Source of the DNA: Mucilaginibacter sp.
GTDB lineage: Bacteria > Bacteroidota > Bacteroidia > Sphingobacteriales > Sphingobacteriaceae
Assembly: GCA_030445275.1 (NCBI GenBank)
Contig: JAUCSE010000001.1
Location: 1-64,000, forward strand
DNA length: 64,000 nucleotides
Direction of reading: 5' to 3'
The notes under the pieces were generated by a model. That model saw nothing but the letters and a program-made list of their open reading frames with translations, ran no database searches and had not been told where the DNA came from. Each line of letters starts with the position of its first letter. Within the stretch, counting starts at the first letter, position 1. The position numbers and the translations under genes were made by a program. Shown piece by piece: positions 44,199 through 52,363 of the stretch.

Positions 44199-45206
44199 TT
44201 ATGCCTCAACCGGCTGACCGATCAGATGAGCAGCTGCCAAGTATTCTGCAATTTGCACGGCATTGGTAGCAGCGCCTTTACGTAGATTGTCTGATACTAT
44301 CCAGCAGTTTAAAGTATTTGGCTGGGTTTCATCGCGGCGTAAACGTCCAACAAAAACATCATCCTTATCATGCGCGTCAAGTGGCATTGGGTATTTCAGG
44401 TTAGCAGGATCATCAACCACCACAATACCTGGTGATTTAGCCAATAATGCCCTCAGTTCGTTCAAATCAAAATCGTTAGCGAACTCTACGTTCACTGATT
44501 CTGAGTGACCACCCATAACCGGGATACGAACGGTTGTTGCGGTTACCTGTATGCTCTCATCGCCCATGATCTTTTTGGTTTCCAGGATCATTTTCATTTC
44601 CTCCTTGGTATAACCGTTCTCGGTAAATACATCAATTTGAGGGATAACGTTCAGGTCAATGGTGTAAGGATATACCTTTGGTCCGTCGATACCATTACGC
44701 TCATTAAATAACTGATCCACAGCTTTAACGCCGGTACCGGTTACCGATTGATAGGTAGAAACAACTACCCGTTTAATTTTATATTTATCATGCAGCGGTT
44801 TTAAGGCCACTACCATTTGTATGGTGGAGCAATTTGGGTTGGCGATGATCTTGTCATCGGCGGTAAGTACATGGGCATTCACTTCAGGAACAACCAGTTT
44901 TTTGGTTGGATCCATGCGCCATGCTGATGAATTATCAATAACAGTTGTACCTGCTGCCGCGAAAAGCGGAGCTTGTTGTAATGAAGTGCTGCCGCCGGCC
45001 GAGAAAATTGCTACGTCCGGCTTCATCTTAATCGCATCCTCAACAGAAACCACCTTATACTGCTTACCCTTAAAAGTAATTTCTTTACCAATACTTTTTT
45101 CTGAAGCTACGGGAATTAATTCTGTAACGGGGAAGTTGCGTTCTGCAAGAACCTGCAACATTTTGGTGCCTACTAATCCTGTAGCACCTACTACTGCGAC
45201 TTTCAT
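44199..45206 (-). CDS. asd: Aspartate-semialdehyde dehydrogenase
   Basis: Reduces aspartyl-4-phosphate to aspartate semialdehyde with NADPH, for Lys, Thr, Met and diaminopimelate synthesis. 335 aa from MKVAVVGATGLVGTKML; the ORF opens earlier at 45245 but the conserved N-terminus fixes this start. Catalytic Cys is in IANPNCSTIQM near residue 127; SYQSVTGTG, VPVMGGHSESVNVEF-like (IPVMGGHSESVNVEF) and the substrate-binding RLRRDE follow. Single gene with its own terminator. Confidence 0.95.
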   Translation of the reverse strand: MKVAVVGATGLVGTKMLQVLAERNFPVTELIPVASEKSIGKEITFKGKQYKVVSVEDAIKMKPDVAIFSAGGSTSLQQAPLFAAAGTTVIDNSSAWRMDPTKKLVVPEVNAHVLTADDKIIANPNCSTIQMVVALKPLHDKYKIKRVVVSTYQSVTGTGVKAVDQLFNERNGIDGPKVYPYTIDLNVIPQIDVFTENGYTKEEMKMILETKKIMGDESIQVTATTVRIPVMGGHSESVNVEFANDFDLNELRALLAKSPGIVVVDDPANLKYPMPLDAHDKDDVFVGRLRRDETQPNTLNCWIVSDNLRKGAATNAVQIAEYLAAAHLIGQPVEA

Positions 45207-45576
45207 TTGTGTTATTTGTTTTTGAATGTATTTAGGCTGCTTCACAGCGGCCTATTTTTAAATTGATTATGTGTTTTAAAGTTAAACTCCAAATATGCAC
45301 ATTTTTTTGGGTTTTTAGGAGTTAATCTATCTAATTTGTAGTTGATTGGGCGAGCAACCATGTCGCATACCCGCTCTTGGCCGCGGGAAGGCCCATTACT
45401 TTTGTCGCAACGTACGGCGTAGCCCTCTTGAGCACCTATCAAAAAATAAACAACAGCGAAAAACGTAAAAGGGCCCCGCGCCCATAGCGGTATTAAACAA
45501 ACCCCACAATAAACTTAATCAACTACCTCAACAGATTTCGCTCAAATTTTTACCTTTGCCAAAACTCAATAATTGC
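45207..45576. other. Divergent intergenic region between asd and the threonine-dehydrogenase-like gene
   Basis: 370 bp holding the two divergent promoters. TACCTTTG at 45551-45558 is a probable -7 box for the plus-strand gene. I see no repeat family member, tRNA or convincing ORF here. Confidence 0.5.
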
Positions 45577-46527
45577 ATGAGCGAAAAGATTTTAGTGATA
45601 GGCGCCAACGGCCAGATAGGGACAGAACTGGTTGTTGCTTTGCGAGGGATACACGGGGCCGAAAGTGTGATAGCTTCTGATATTAATGATCCGGGTGATG
45701 CTATACGTCACGGCGGTCCGTACGAGTTGGTGAATGTGTTGGATAAGGACAATCTGCACCATATATTTGATAAATACCGGCCAACCCAGGTTTATTTACT
45801 GGCAGCCATACTATCGGCCGTAGGCGAACAAAAACCCAAAATGGCCTGGGATTTGAACATGACCGGCCTGATACATATACTTGATTTCGCGGTGGAGTTT
45901 AAAACTGCCAAAGTTTTTTGGCCAAGCTCCATAGCGGTGTTTGGTCCTAATTCACCGCAGTTCCATACGCCGCAGTATTGCGTAATGGATCCTAACACGG
46001 TTTATGGTTTCAGTAAGCTGGCCGGCGAACGCTGGTGCGAGTATTATTTTACCAAATACGGGGTAGATGTACGCAGCATACGTTATCCCGGTTTAATCGG
46101 CTGGCGCTCCAATCCGGGCGGGGGTACTACCGATTATGCGGTGCATATATTTCATGAGGCTTTGAAGAATGGGAAATATAAAAGCTTTCTTTCGGCCAAT
46201 ACCGCTTTGCCAATGATGTATATGGATGATGCCATCAGGGCTACTATATCATTGATGGATGCACCGGCAGAGCAGCTGACCATACGCTCGTCATATAATC
46301 TGGCGGGTATCAGTTTTACACCAACTGAGTTAGCTGAGGAGATCAAGAAACAGATCCCAGATTTTGAAATAAGCTATGTGGATAATGATCCGCGACAGGC
46401 TATTGCCGACAGCTGGCCAAAATCAATTGATGATAGTTATGCCGAAAGGGATTGGGGCTGGAAAATAGAATATGACCTGGCCACCATGACCAGCGATATG
46501 CTAGCTAACTTGAAAGATAAAGTATAA
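45577..46527 (+). CDS. NAD-dependent epimerase/dehydratase (SDR-type L-threonine 3-dehydrogenase-like)
   Basis: 316 aa from MSEKILVIGANGQIGTELV. GANGQIG is the NAD motif, PSSIAVFGP carries the catalytic Ser/Thr, VYGFSKLAGE the Tyr-Lys pair near residue 140, and DVRSIRYPGLIGWRSNPGGGTTDYAVHIFHEAL is characteristic of the short-chain threonine dehydrogenase group. That activity oxidises L-threonine to 2-amino-3-ketobutyrate. No ketobutyrate ligase (kbl) is in the window, so the assignment rests on sequence pattern only. Confidence 0.85.
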   Translation: MSEKILVIGANGQIGTELVVALRGIHGAESVIASDINDPGDAIRHGGPYELVNVLDKDNLHHIFDKYRPTQVYLLAAILSAVGEQKPKMAWDLNMTGLIHILDFAVEFKTAKVFWPSSIAVFGPNSPQFHTPQYCVMDPNTVYGFSKLAGERWCEYYFTKYGVDVRSIRYPGLIGWRSNPGGGTTDYAVHIFHEALKNGKYKSFLSANTALPMMYMDDAIRATISLMDAPAEQLTIRSSYNLAGISFTPTELAEEIKKQIPDFEISYVDNDPRQAIADSWPKSIDDSYAERDWGWKIEYDLATMTSDMLANLKDKV

Positions 46528-46644
46528 AGCCAAAGGCCGAAAGCGTAAAGCAAAAAGCTAAGGGTTTGAAACTTATATAAAACAAATATTATATTCGCTT
46601 GGTCTATAGACTATAGTCCATGGACCATGGACAAAAAATGAATT

Positions 46645-47370
46645 ATGGGAAGAGCATTTGAATTCCGCAAAGAAAGAAAGTTTAAGCGCTGGGCCAAAAT
46701 GGCAGTGCAGTTTACCCGTTTAGGGAAAGAGATTGTAATGGCCGTTAAAGCCGGCGGTGGTGATATTAACACCAATTCGCGTTTAAGAACCGCTGTTCAA
46801 AACTCCAAGGCGGTAAACATGCCTAAAGACCGTGTAGAAGCAGCTATAAAAAGGGCAACAAGCCGTGATGAAAAAGATTACGAAGAACTGGTTTACGAAG
46901 GATATGCACCTTATGGTGTGGCTGTTTTGGTAGAAACTGCTACAGATAATACCAACCGTACCGTGGCCAACGTACGCAGTTACTTTACCAAATATGGCGG
47001 CTCATTGGGTAAAACCGGGTCGCTTGATTTTATTTTCACCCGCAAATCAGTATTTACTTTTGATCCGGGCGACCGCGATCTGGAAGAACTGGAATTTGAA
47101 CTGATAGATGCCGGTTTGGAAGATCTGTTTGTAGAAGCCGACGAGGAAGGTAAAGATATTGGCGTTATACACACCGCCTTTGAGGATTTTGGCAAGATGC
47201 AAAAAGCATTGGAAGAAGTAGGTGTTGAAGTAAAATCGGCCAAGTTGGAGCGTGTACCGCAATCATTCCATGAAGTAACCGAAGAACAGGTTACCGATAT
47301 CATGAAACTGATCGATCGCCTGGAAGAGGATGATGATGTGCAGGCGGTTTACCACAATATGGCAGAGTAA
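46645..47370 (+). CDS. YebC/PmpR family DNA-binding regulatory protein
   Basis: 241 aa. GRAFEFRKERKFKRWAKMAVQFTRLGKEI at the N-terminus, MPKDRVEAAIKRA near residue 72, YEGYAPYGVAVLVETATDNTNRTVANVR near 92 and the C-terminal HEVTEEQVTDIMKLIDRLEEDDDVQAVYHN identify the TACO1/YebC family. Members bind DNA as regulators or help ribosomes through polyproline stretches; which applies here is unknown. Upstream sequence has GCCGAAAGC-type repeats and CCATGGACC palindromes (46528-46640). Confidence 0.95.
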   Translation: MGRAFEFRKERKFKRWAKMAVQFTRLGKEIVMAVKAGGGDINTNSRLRTAVQNSKAVNMPKDRVEAAIKRATSRDEKDYEELVYEGYAPYGVAVLVETATDNTNRTVANVRSYFTKYGGSLGKTGSLDFIFTRKSVFTFDPGDRDLEELEFELIDAGLEDLFVEADEEGKDIGVIHTAFEDFGKMQKALEEVGVEVKSAKLERVPQSFHEVTEEQVTDIMKLIDRLEEDDDVQAVYHNMAE

Positions 47371-47416
47371 TTTTAATTTCGGAAGTCGGATTTTCGATTT
47401 CGGATTTAAACGAATT

Positions 47417-47496
47417 TGTCATGCTGAACGCAGTGAAGCATCTATTATACACCATACAAATCGGCTAATAGATCCTTCACTGCGTTCAGGATGACA
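47417..47496. repeat. TGTCATGCTGAACGCAGTGA palindromic element
   Basis: Ends TGTCATGCTGAACGCAGTGA and TCACTGCGTTCAGGATGACA, non-coding, between the YebC-family gene and the DUF2442 gene. Relatives at 24676, 37849 and 42122. Confidence 0.8.
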
Positions 47497-47518
47497 AAGC
47501 AACAAAAAAGGGGGTCCT

Positions 47519-47734
47519 ATGCCACTATTCAGCTCACGTAAGGAAGAAAAAAAGGTAAAGGTAACTTTTGCCAATGGTCTGCTTTTTGTTGAAAAACCAG
47601 ATGGCAAGCAGCAGGCATTTCCGCTGGAATGGTTCCCGAAGCTGATGAATGCCAGTAACGAGGAACGCGAAGACTGGAAACAAACCGATAAAGGCATTCA
47701 TTTTAACCAGCTGGATCTGAATGTTGATTTTTAA
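47519..47734 (+). CDS. DUF2442 small protein
   Basis: 71 aa with the DUF2442 pattern: VKVTFANGLLFVEKPDGKQQAFPLEWFPKLMNAS, then WKQTDKGIHFNQLDLNVDF. Function unknown; some members occur in toxin-antitoxin-like contexts, but nothing here supports that. 65 bp upstream of the repeat-rich protein gene on the same strand. Confidence 0.82.
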   Translation: MPLFSSRKEEKKVKVTFANGLLFVEKPDGKQQAFPLEWFPKLMNASNEEREDWKQTDKGIHFNQLDLNVDF

Positions 47735-47799
47735 ATAGATATGAGATAAAGAAGGCAGAAAAATAACTGTCTCATATCTCACATCTCAAATCTAACATT

Positions 47800-48618
47800 A
47801 TGTTATTCGAAGAGTTTTTTAAGAAGAAAAAGATAGACCTGGCTGCTTTGCAAGCGGCTGAGGGCGCACTGTTTTCTGAATTTAAAACTCATTATGAGCA
47901 AATGGGCGAAAAAAGCTTTGACCATACCAAAAAGTACTGGTTCAATAAGCTGCGGCGACAATTCCCTGCCGCGCCCGAGATAAAAGCAGATAAAGTAATT
48001 ATAGAGAACCAACTGGCTGAGCAAACCATTACCGAAAGCCTGATTGAATCTGGTACCCCTGCACCAAAATTAGGTTTCGCGCCTAAGTTCAGAGCTGCTG
48101 GCGTGGCTAAACCCGCTGAAGAAAAACCTGCTGAACCAAAAGCTGAAGAAACTTCCGCAGCTGCTGAGCCGACTGCTCCTAAACCTGCCTTTAAGCCCCG
48201 CTTTAACCCGGGCATGGTAAAACCAAAGCCAACTGAAAGTGAAGTACCACCGGCAGAAAAGCCGGAGATAAAAGAAGAGACTCCTGCAGCGGCAGAGCCA
48301 ACTACTCCTAAACCCGCGTTTAAGCCCCGCTTTAATCCCGGTATGATGAAACCCAAGCCAACTGAAAGTGAAACGACGCCGGAGGTTAAAGAGGAGGCTC
48401 CTGTGGCAGCTGAGCCAATCGCTCCAAAACCCGCGTTTAAACCACGCTTTAATCCGGGTATGGTAAAATCCAAACCCGCGGAAAGTGAAGTGATACCGGA
48501 AGAAAAGCCAGAGGTTAAAGAAGAAACGCCCGCACCTGCTGAGGCACCCACTCCCAAACTTGGGTTTAAGCCCAGGTTTAATACGAAAAACGTACCGCCA
48601 AAACCAACAGAAGAATAA
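47800..48618 (+). CDS. Protein with tandem PKPAFKPRFNPGM repeats
   Basis: 272 aa. The N-terminal 60 residues form a helical region (FFKKKKIDLAALQAAEGALFSEFKTHYEQMGEKSFDHTKKYWFNKLRRQF). The rest is five tandem units of about 38-43 residues: a basic block PKPAFKPRFNPGM(V/M) then KPKPTESE, then an acidic EKPEVKEETPAAAEPT block. Outer units are degenerate (PKLGFAPKF, PKLGFKPRFN). No signal peptide is evident. It is likely intrinsically disordered with alternating charge; function unknown. The strong reverse-strand ORFs over it are shadows of the repeat. Confidence 0.72.
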   Translation: MLFEEFFKKKKIDLAALQAAEGALFSEFKTHYEQMGEKSFDHTKKYWFNKLRRQFPAAPEIKADKVIIENQLAEQTITESLIESGTPAPKLGFAPKFRAAGVAKPAEEKPAEPKAEETSAAAEPTAPKPAFKPRFNPGMVKPKPTESEVPPAEKPEIKEETPAAAEPTTPKPAFKPRFNPGMMKPKPTESETTPEVKEEAPVAAEPIAPKPAFKPRFNPGMVKSKPAESEVIPEEKPEVKEETPAPAEAPTPKLGFKPRFNTKNVPPKPTEE

Positions 48619-48639
48619 CTGAGAATAAGTCTCTCCACG

Positions 48640-48737
48640 CGTCATTGCGAGGTACGAAGCAATCTCTATATAGGTAGGGCAAACAGTCAAGGTCTGCTCT
48701 GTACAGCATAGAGATTGCTTCGTGCCTCGCAATGACG
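48640..48737. repeat. TCATTGCGAGG palindromic element, near-perfect
   Basis: 30-bp arms (48640-48669 and 48708-48737, one mismatch), ends CGTCATTGCGAGG and CCTCGCAATGACG. Convergent gap between the repeat-protein and esterase genes. Confidence 0.85.
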
Positions 48738-48759
48738 TATGTAATATTTTAACTCATCG

Positions 48760-49560
48760 CTACTTATTACTATGCGAAAACAGCCAGCTCAGCAGCTCAG
48801 GCTCTTTAAATGCATTTACCCAGCTGTTATGATCAACACCGGGGTAAAGGGTAAATCTAGGGTCGCCGCCAGCTTCCTTGATGGCTGCCACCATCACTTC
48901 GGAATGATCAGCCGGTACAACGCTATCATTACTTCCGTGGAAGATCCACAGCGGCACCTTCTTTGCATATTTTTTGGCGTTCAGGGTATTATCGCCGCCG
49001 CAAATGGCAAAGGCGGCTGCAAATATCTTGGGCTCACGACCAATGATCTCAAATGTGCCCATACCACCCATGCTCAGGCCGCCTACATAAACGCGGCGCT
49101 TATCAACAAATGGCTTATCCAGAAATTGATCAACCAAACCCATTAACAACCACATGGCCTTGGTAGGCGGTTGGTTTACCTGGAAAACAAATTTTCTTTT
49201 TTGCGTAGCCGCATCGGTTTCCTGTTGTACGTTTGACCAGTAACCGTTGGCCGGGCATTGCGGAAAAACCACAATGGCCTCATATTTTTCGCGTACGCTA
49301 TCCTGCAGCAAACGCTCGGAACCGTATTTTAGCTGTGCCTCATTGTCATTGCCACGCTCGCCAGCGCCATGCAATACAAACAACAGCGGGTACTTTTTAG
49401 TTGGATCAAAGTGCTTGGGAAATAACAGGCGGTAAGGTAAGGTATCACCTTTGGTAATAAAGCTGCCTCTATCAAAAGATGATAAGTTTTGTGAACGTGC
49501 CGAAAAAGAAAATGCTAAGAGTAAACTTAGCATCCCTATAATAAGTTTTTTATGAATCAT
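48760..49560 (-). CDS. Secreted alpha/beta hydrolase (esterase/PHB-depolymerase-like)
   Basis: 266 aa with a signal peptide (ending near SARSQ). YPLLFVLHGAGERGND is the oxyanion region near residue 58, VYVGGLSMGGMGTFEI the nucleophile elbow near 160, HGSNDSVVP the Asp region near 213 and VDHNSW the His near 246. The pattern resembles feruloyl/acetyl esterases and prolyl-oligopeptidase-like hydrolases of Bacteroidota. Substrate unknown. Single gene. Confidence 0.85.
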   Translation of the reverse strand: MIHKKLIIGMLSLLLAFSFSARSQNLSSFDRGSFITKGDTLPYRLLFPKHFDPTKKYPLLFVLHGAGERGNDNEAQLKYGSERLLQDSVREKYEAIVVFPQCPANGYWSNVQQETDAATQKRKFVFQVNQPPTKAMWLLMGLVDQFLDKPFVDKRRVYVGGLSMGGMGTFEIIGREPKIFAAAFAICGGDNTLNAKKYAKKVPLWIFHGSNDSVVPADHSEVMVAAIKEAGGDPRFTLYPGVDHNSWVNAFKEPELLSWLFSHSNK

Positions 49561-49659
49561 TAGATGCGTTTAAAATCTGTATTGGTTGATGTTAGTTAAA
49601 CAAATTTAACGCCTTTTGATTTACATTTTTTTAATTATTTTTTTGACTGGACTCTTAGA

Positions 49660-49809
49660 TGTCATTTCGAACGATAGTGAGATTAAGAGGCCTGTCATCC
49701 TGAGCTTGTCGAAGGATCGCGCGAGAGGCCTGCCCACCATGCTTCAACAGGCTCAGCATAACAGCCGGAGTATATCGTATAAGATTTCTCGCTATTGCTC
49801 GAAATGACA
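49660..49809. repeat. Element of the TGTCATTTCGA family interrupted by another element
   Basis: Left arm TGTCATTTCGAACGATAGTG (49660) and right arm ATAAGATTTCTC...GAAATGACA (to 49809) match the intact element at 44024-44118. Between them lies a TGTCATCCTGAGC...CTCAGCATAACA element (49693-49763). Confidence 0.82.
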
Positions 49810-49828
49810 GGGGATTTAATAGATACAG

Positions 49829-51028
49829 TTATACATCATATTCACTTTTCCAATTTTCGATAGTTTTATCAAAAAGCGATTTATTGATCATATGAACATT
49901 GATAGCAGCCTTTGACCCGGTTAAAACATTTGATGTTGGCGTTTGCCTGGTGCTAACGCATTTATGAAAATCGCTTAAAGCATACCATGATCCATCCTTA
50001 ATGGGTTCGGTAAGTATGGGGATACCGCCATCTTTATTCCAGGTAATTTTAGTGGCGCCGGTAACGCCATCAACGGTTTGTAATTGTTTCTTTGTGTCCT
50101 TTTCAGGATAATATACCCCTTCATCAACCAGCAGGGAGATCATCCCCTTTGATCCTTTGATCTTGAATAAATAACCATCATGGCTATTGGCACAGGTTGC
50201 TCCAAAGTTTCCAACCATATTATCCTTTTCGTAACGCAGCACAGCCTGAACATTGTCGTACGTTTCGCGGCCGTCTTTATAAAAATCAATACCACCCGTA
50301 CCATATATGGTTGAGGCATGGGTATCAAAGGCCCAGTTAATAAAATCTATCTGGTGCGATAGCAATTCGGCCGGTAATCCACCGGAGTATTCGCGGTACA
50401 TGCGCCAGTTTATTTGTCTTTCCAGCGACGGATCAGGCAAAGGCCTTCTCCAGTTCCCGTTACGGTCCCAGCGACAGTCAATCTGGGTTACTTTTCCTAA
50501 ATAACCTTTACCAATCATCTCCTTTACTTTAAAGTAAAGCGGGGTATATCGGTATTGATGCCCTACCTGTAAAATCTGATCAGGTTTATCCTTCACTAAT
50601 TTTACCAGCTCAAGCGCCTGCGGAATATTATAGGTCATCGTTTTTTCCAGGTAGATATGCTTACCTGCCTGCAGCGCATCTTTTGCTATAGGGAAGTGTA
50701 GATATAAGGGAACCGAAATAATAACGGCATCAATAGTTTTATCATCCAGCAGTTTTCTGTAATCCTTATATATTACAGCTTCGGGCGCTATTTTTTTGGC
50801 ACTATCCAACCTAAAATCCAATACATCACAAATGGCCTTTATCTGATACAGATCATTAAGCTCTTTTAATACATGCATTAAGCCCGTGCCCCTATCGCCG
50901 CAGCCTATGACCGCGATGTTTATTTTTTTAACTTCAAAAGGTAAGCTAACCGCTTTTAAAAGTGTGTTGTGTAACAATAGCCCACCCGTTGTTATCCCCG
51001 CTTTTTTAATGAAATCTCTCCTGATCAT
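49829..51028 (-). CDS. Tat-exported Gfo/Idh/MocA oxidoreductase with flavinylation motif
   Basis: 399 aa. A twin-arginine signal (MIRRDFIKKAG, then a hydrophobic stretch to about residue 28) predicts periplasmic export. The Rossmann motif AVIGCGDRGTG is at 39-49, and YLEKTMTYN near 126 keeps the EK of the family EKP signature with Thr for Pro. The C-terminal domain contains DGVTGAT at 320-326, matching the Dxx(S/T)(G/S)AT sequence that ApbE modifies with FMN on the last Thr. The start codon overlaps the stop of apbE (ATGA). Likely a sugar or glycoside dehydrogenase; flavinylation is a prediction. Confidence 0.85.
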   Translation of the reverse strand: MIRRDFIKKAGITTGGLLLHNTLLKAVSLPFEVKKINIAVIGCGDRGTGLMHVLKELNDLYQIKAICDVLDFRLDSAKKIAPEAVIYKDYRKLLDDKTIDAVIISVPLYLHFPIAKDALQAGKHIYLEKTMTYNIPQALELVKLVKDKPDQILQVGHQYRYTPLYFKVKEMIGKGYLGKVTQIDCRWDRNGNWRRPLPDPSLERQINWRMYREYSGGLPAELLSHQIDFINWAFDTHASTIYGTGGIDFYKDGRETYDNVQAVLRYEKDNMVGNFGATCANSHDGYLFKIKGSKGMISLLVDEGVYYPEKDTKKQLQTVDGVTGATKITWNKDGGIPILTEPIKDGSWYALSDFHKCVSTRQTPTSNVLTGSKAAINVHMINKSLFDKTIENWKSEYDV

Positions 51029-52050
51029 TTTGAATTATTTGGTGTGATAAATTTGTAAAAACCTGCGCTTGCCGTATCCGCAACTGAACCATCTTTTTTC
51101 TGATAGATAAAATAGACCTCCATCTCCCGGTGATGTTTTAAAAACTCCAATGATTTTTTGATACCCATGCCCATAAAAACGTTATCGTACCCATCGGCAG
51201 TGATAGCGTCGTTGGCAAATACCGTAGCGCTTATCATTTCGTTTTGAAGCGGGTAACCGGTTTTAGGGTCAATTAAATGTGACATACGCCGCTTGTTATT
51301 CATATAAAATTTCCGGTAGTTTCCTGATGTTGTTAACGCGCCGGCAGGTAACTGCACAATTGTTTCCATACTGCCATCATCAAAGTTATTACCTGGCGAT
51401 TGAATACCCAGGCTAAATTTCTGTGCATCGGATTTTCTGCCTTTTACTCTTATTTCTCCTCCCACTTCCACCATATAATCCTTTATTCCTTTGCTTTCCA
51501 AATAATCAGCAAGTACATCAACCGAGTAACCTTGTGCAATGCCGTTTAAATCAATTTTAACTTCCGGGTCAGTTTTATACAAATAATCACCATTTTGGTT
51601 TAAGTATAATTTTTGCGATCCCACATGTTTAAGGGTTTTTTTTATAGTTGCGTCGGCGGGTAATGAATCAGCTTTTTGAGCCCCAAAACCCCAGGCCTGT
51701 ACCAAAGGTTCAACGGTAATGTCAAAATAGCCACCCGAAACTTTAAAAACTTCGAGCGATTTTACTATTACCTTTTTGAAATGCTCATCAAGCTTACCCC
51801 TTTTTGCCGAAGCATTGAACTGATTGATTAAAGACCCCTTTTTATATAAAGACATGGATAAATCAATTTGATCAAGGATGCTGTCTATCTCCTTGTTTTT
51901 AACCAATTCCTGATCATGATAATAAATGATAGAATAAGTAGTGCCCTGCGCATACCCGTTTAATTTCCATTCCTGTTTTTCCTGACGGGGAGATATAAAT
52001 GATAGTAAGAACAGGCTAATGAAGTTAAAAACGGAAAGTAAACTGATCAT
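51025..52050 (-). CDS. apbE: FAD:protein FMN transferase ApbE
   Basis: 341 aa with an N-terminal hydrophobic export segment (MISLLSVFNFISLFLLSFIS). ApbE covalently attaches FMN from FAD to a Thr of target proteins in the periplasm. Visible motifs: GYAQGTTYSI, QIDLSMSLYKKGSLINQFN, FDITVEPLVQAWGFG, DLNGIAQGYSVD near residue 182, GGEIRVKG and the metal-site TADGYDNVFMGMG near 290. The only downstream partner is the Gfo/Idh/MocA gene, overlapping by 4 bp. No Nqr, Rnf or PepSY-type target is nearby. Confidence 0.93.
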   Translation of the reverse strand: MISLLSVFNFISLFLLSFISPRQEKQEWKLNGYAQGTTYSIIYYHDQELVKNKEIDSILDQIDLSMSLYKKGSLINQFNASAKRGKLDEHFKKVIVKSLEVFKVSGGYFDITVEPLVQAWGFGAQKADSLPADATIKKTLKHVGSQKLYLNQNGDYLYKTDPEVKIDLNGIAQGYSVDVLADYLESKGIKDYMVEVGGEIRVKGRKSDAQKFSLGIQSPGNNFDDGSMETIVQLPAGALTTSGNYRKFYMNNKRRMSHLIDPKTGYPLQNEMISATVFANDAITADGYDNVFMGMGIKKSLEFLKHHREMEVYFIYQKKDGSVADTASAGFYKFITPNNSK

Positions 52051-52363
52051 TATTTATAACATGGATTTTGGGTAAAGTAAGGGGGATAATAAGCAATTGG
52101 AGCCTAATGCTCAAGGCTAAAATTATAGAAATTTTTATTAAGGTTGATGGATTTGCAGAAAATTTGAGGTTACAATCCCGTTACAAAGAGGCAGGTGCCC
52201 ATTAATATCAATAAAAATACGTCATTGAGCGTAGCGTGGCAATCCCCAATAAGCAGAGCCGCTCTGTATGTAGGGGATTGCCACGCTACGCAATGACGCT
52301 CGGAGATAGAGGCGGAGTAGACCGGGTGAGTCTAATCGCCGGCCTTCTTTAACTTAATAATAT
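52051..52363. other. Intergenic region between GH144 and apbE genes
   Basis: 313 bp. It contains a palindromic element at 52220-52298 (CGTCATTGAGCGTAGCGTGG... and CCACGCTACGCAATGACG), arms matching apart from a 2-nt insertion. The apbE promoter should lie at 52051-52200, where no clear box is visible. Confidence 0.6.

Noticed and set aside
45207..45576. tRNA-like or repeat structure in the asd divergent gap
   Set aside because: I looked for cloverleaf arms and for ends of the palindromic families and found neither.
47892..48732. Two long minus-strand ORFs over the proline-rich repeat gene
   Set aside because: They are the complement of a tandem-repeat coding sequence and consist of Ala/Gly/Val/Ser or Phe/Arg/Trp repeats. 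The plus-strand frame has a normal start and a helical N-terminal domain.
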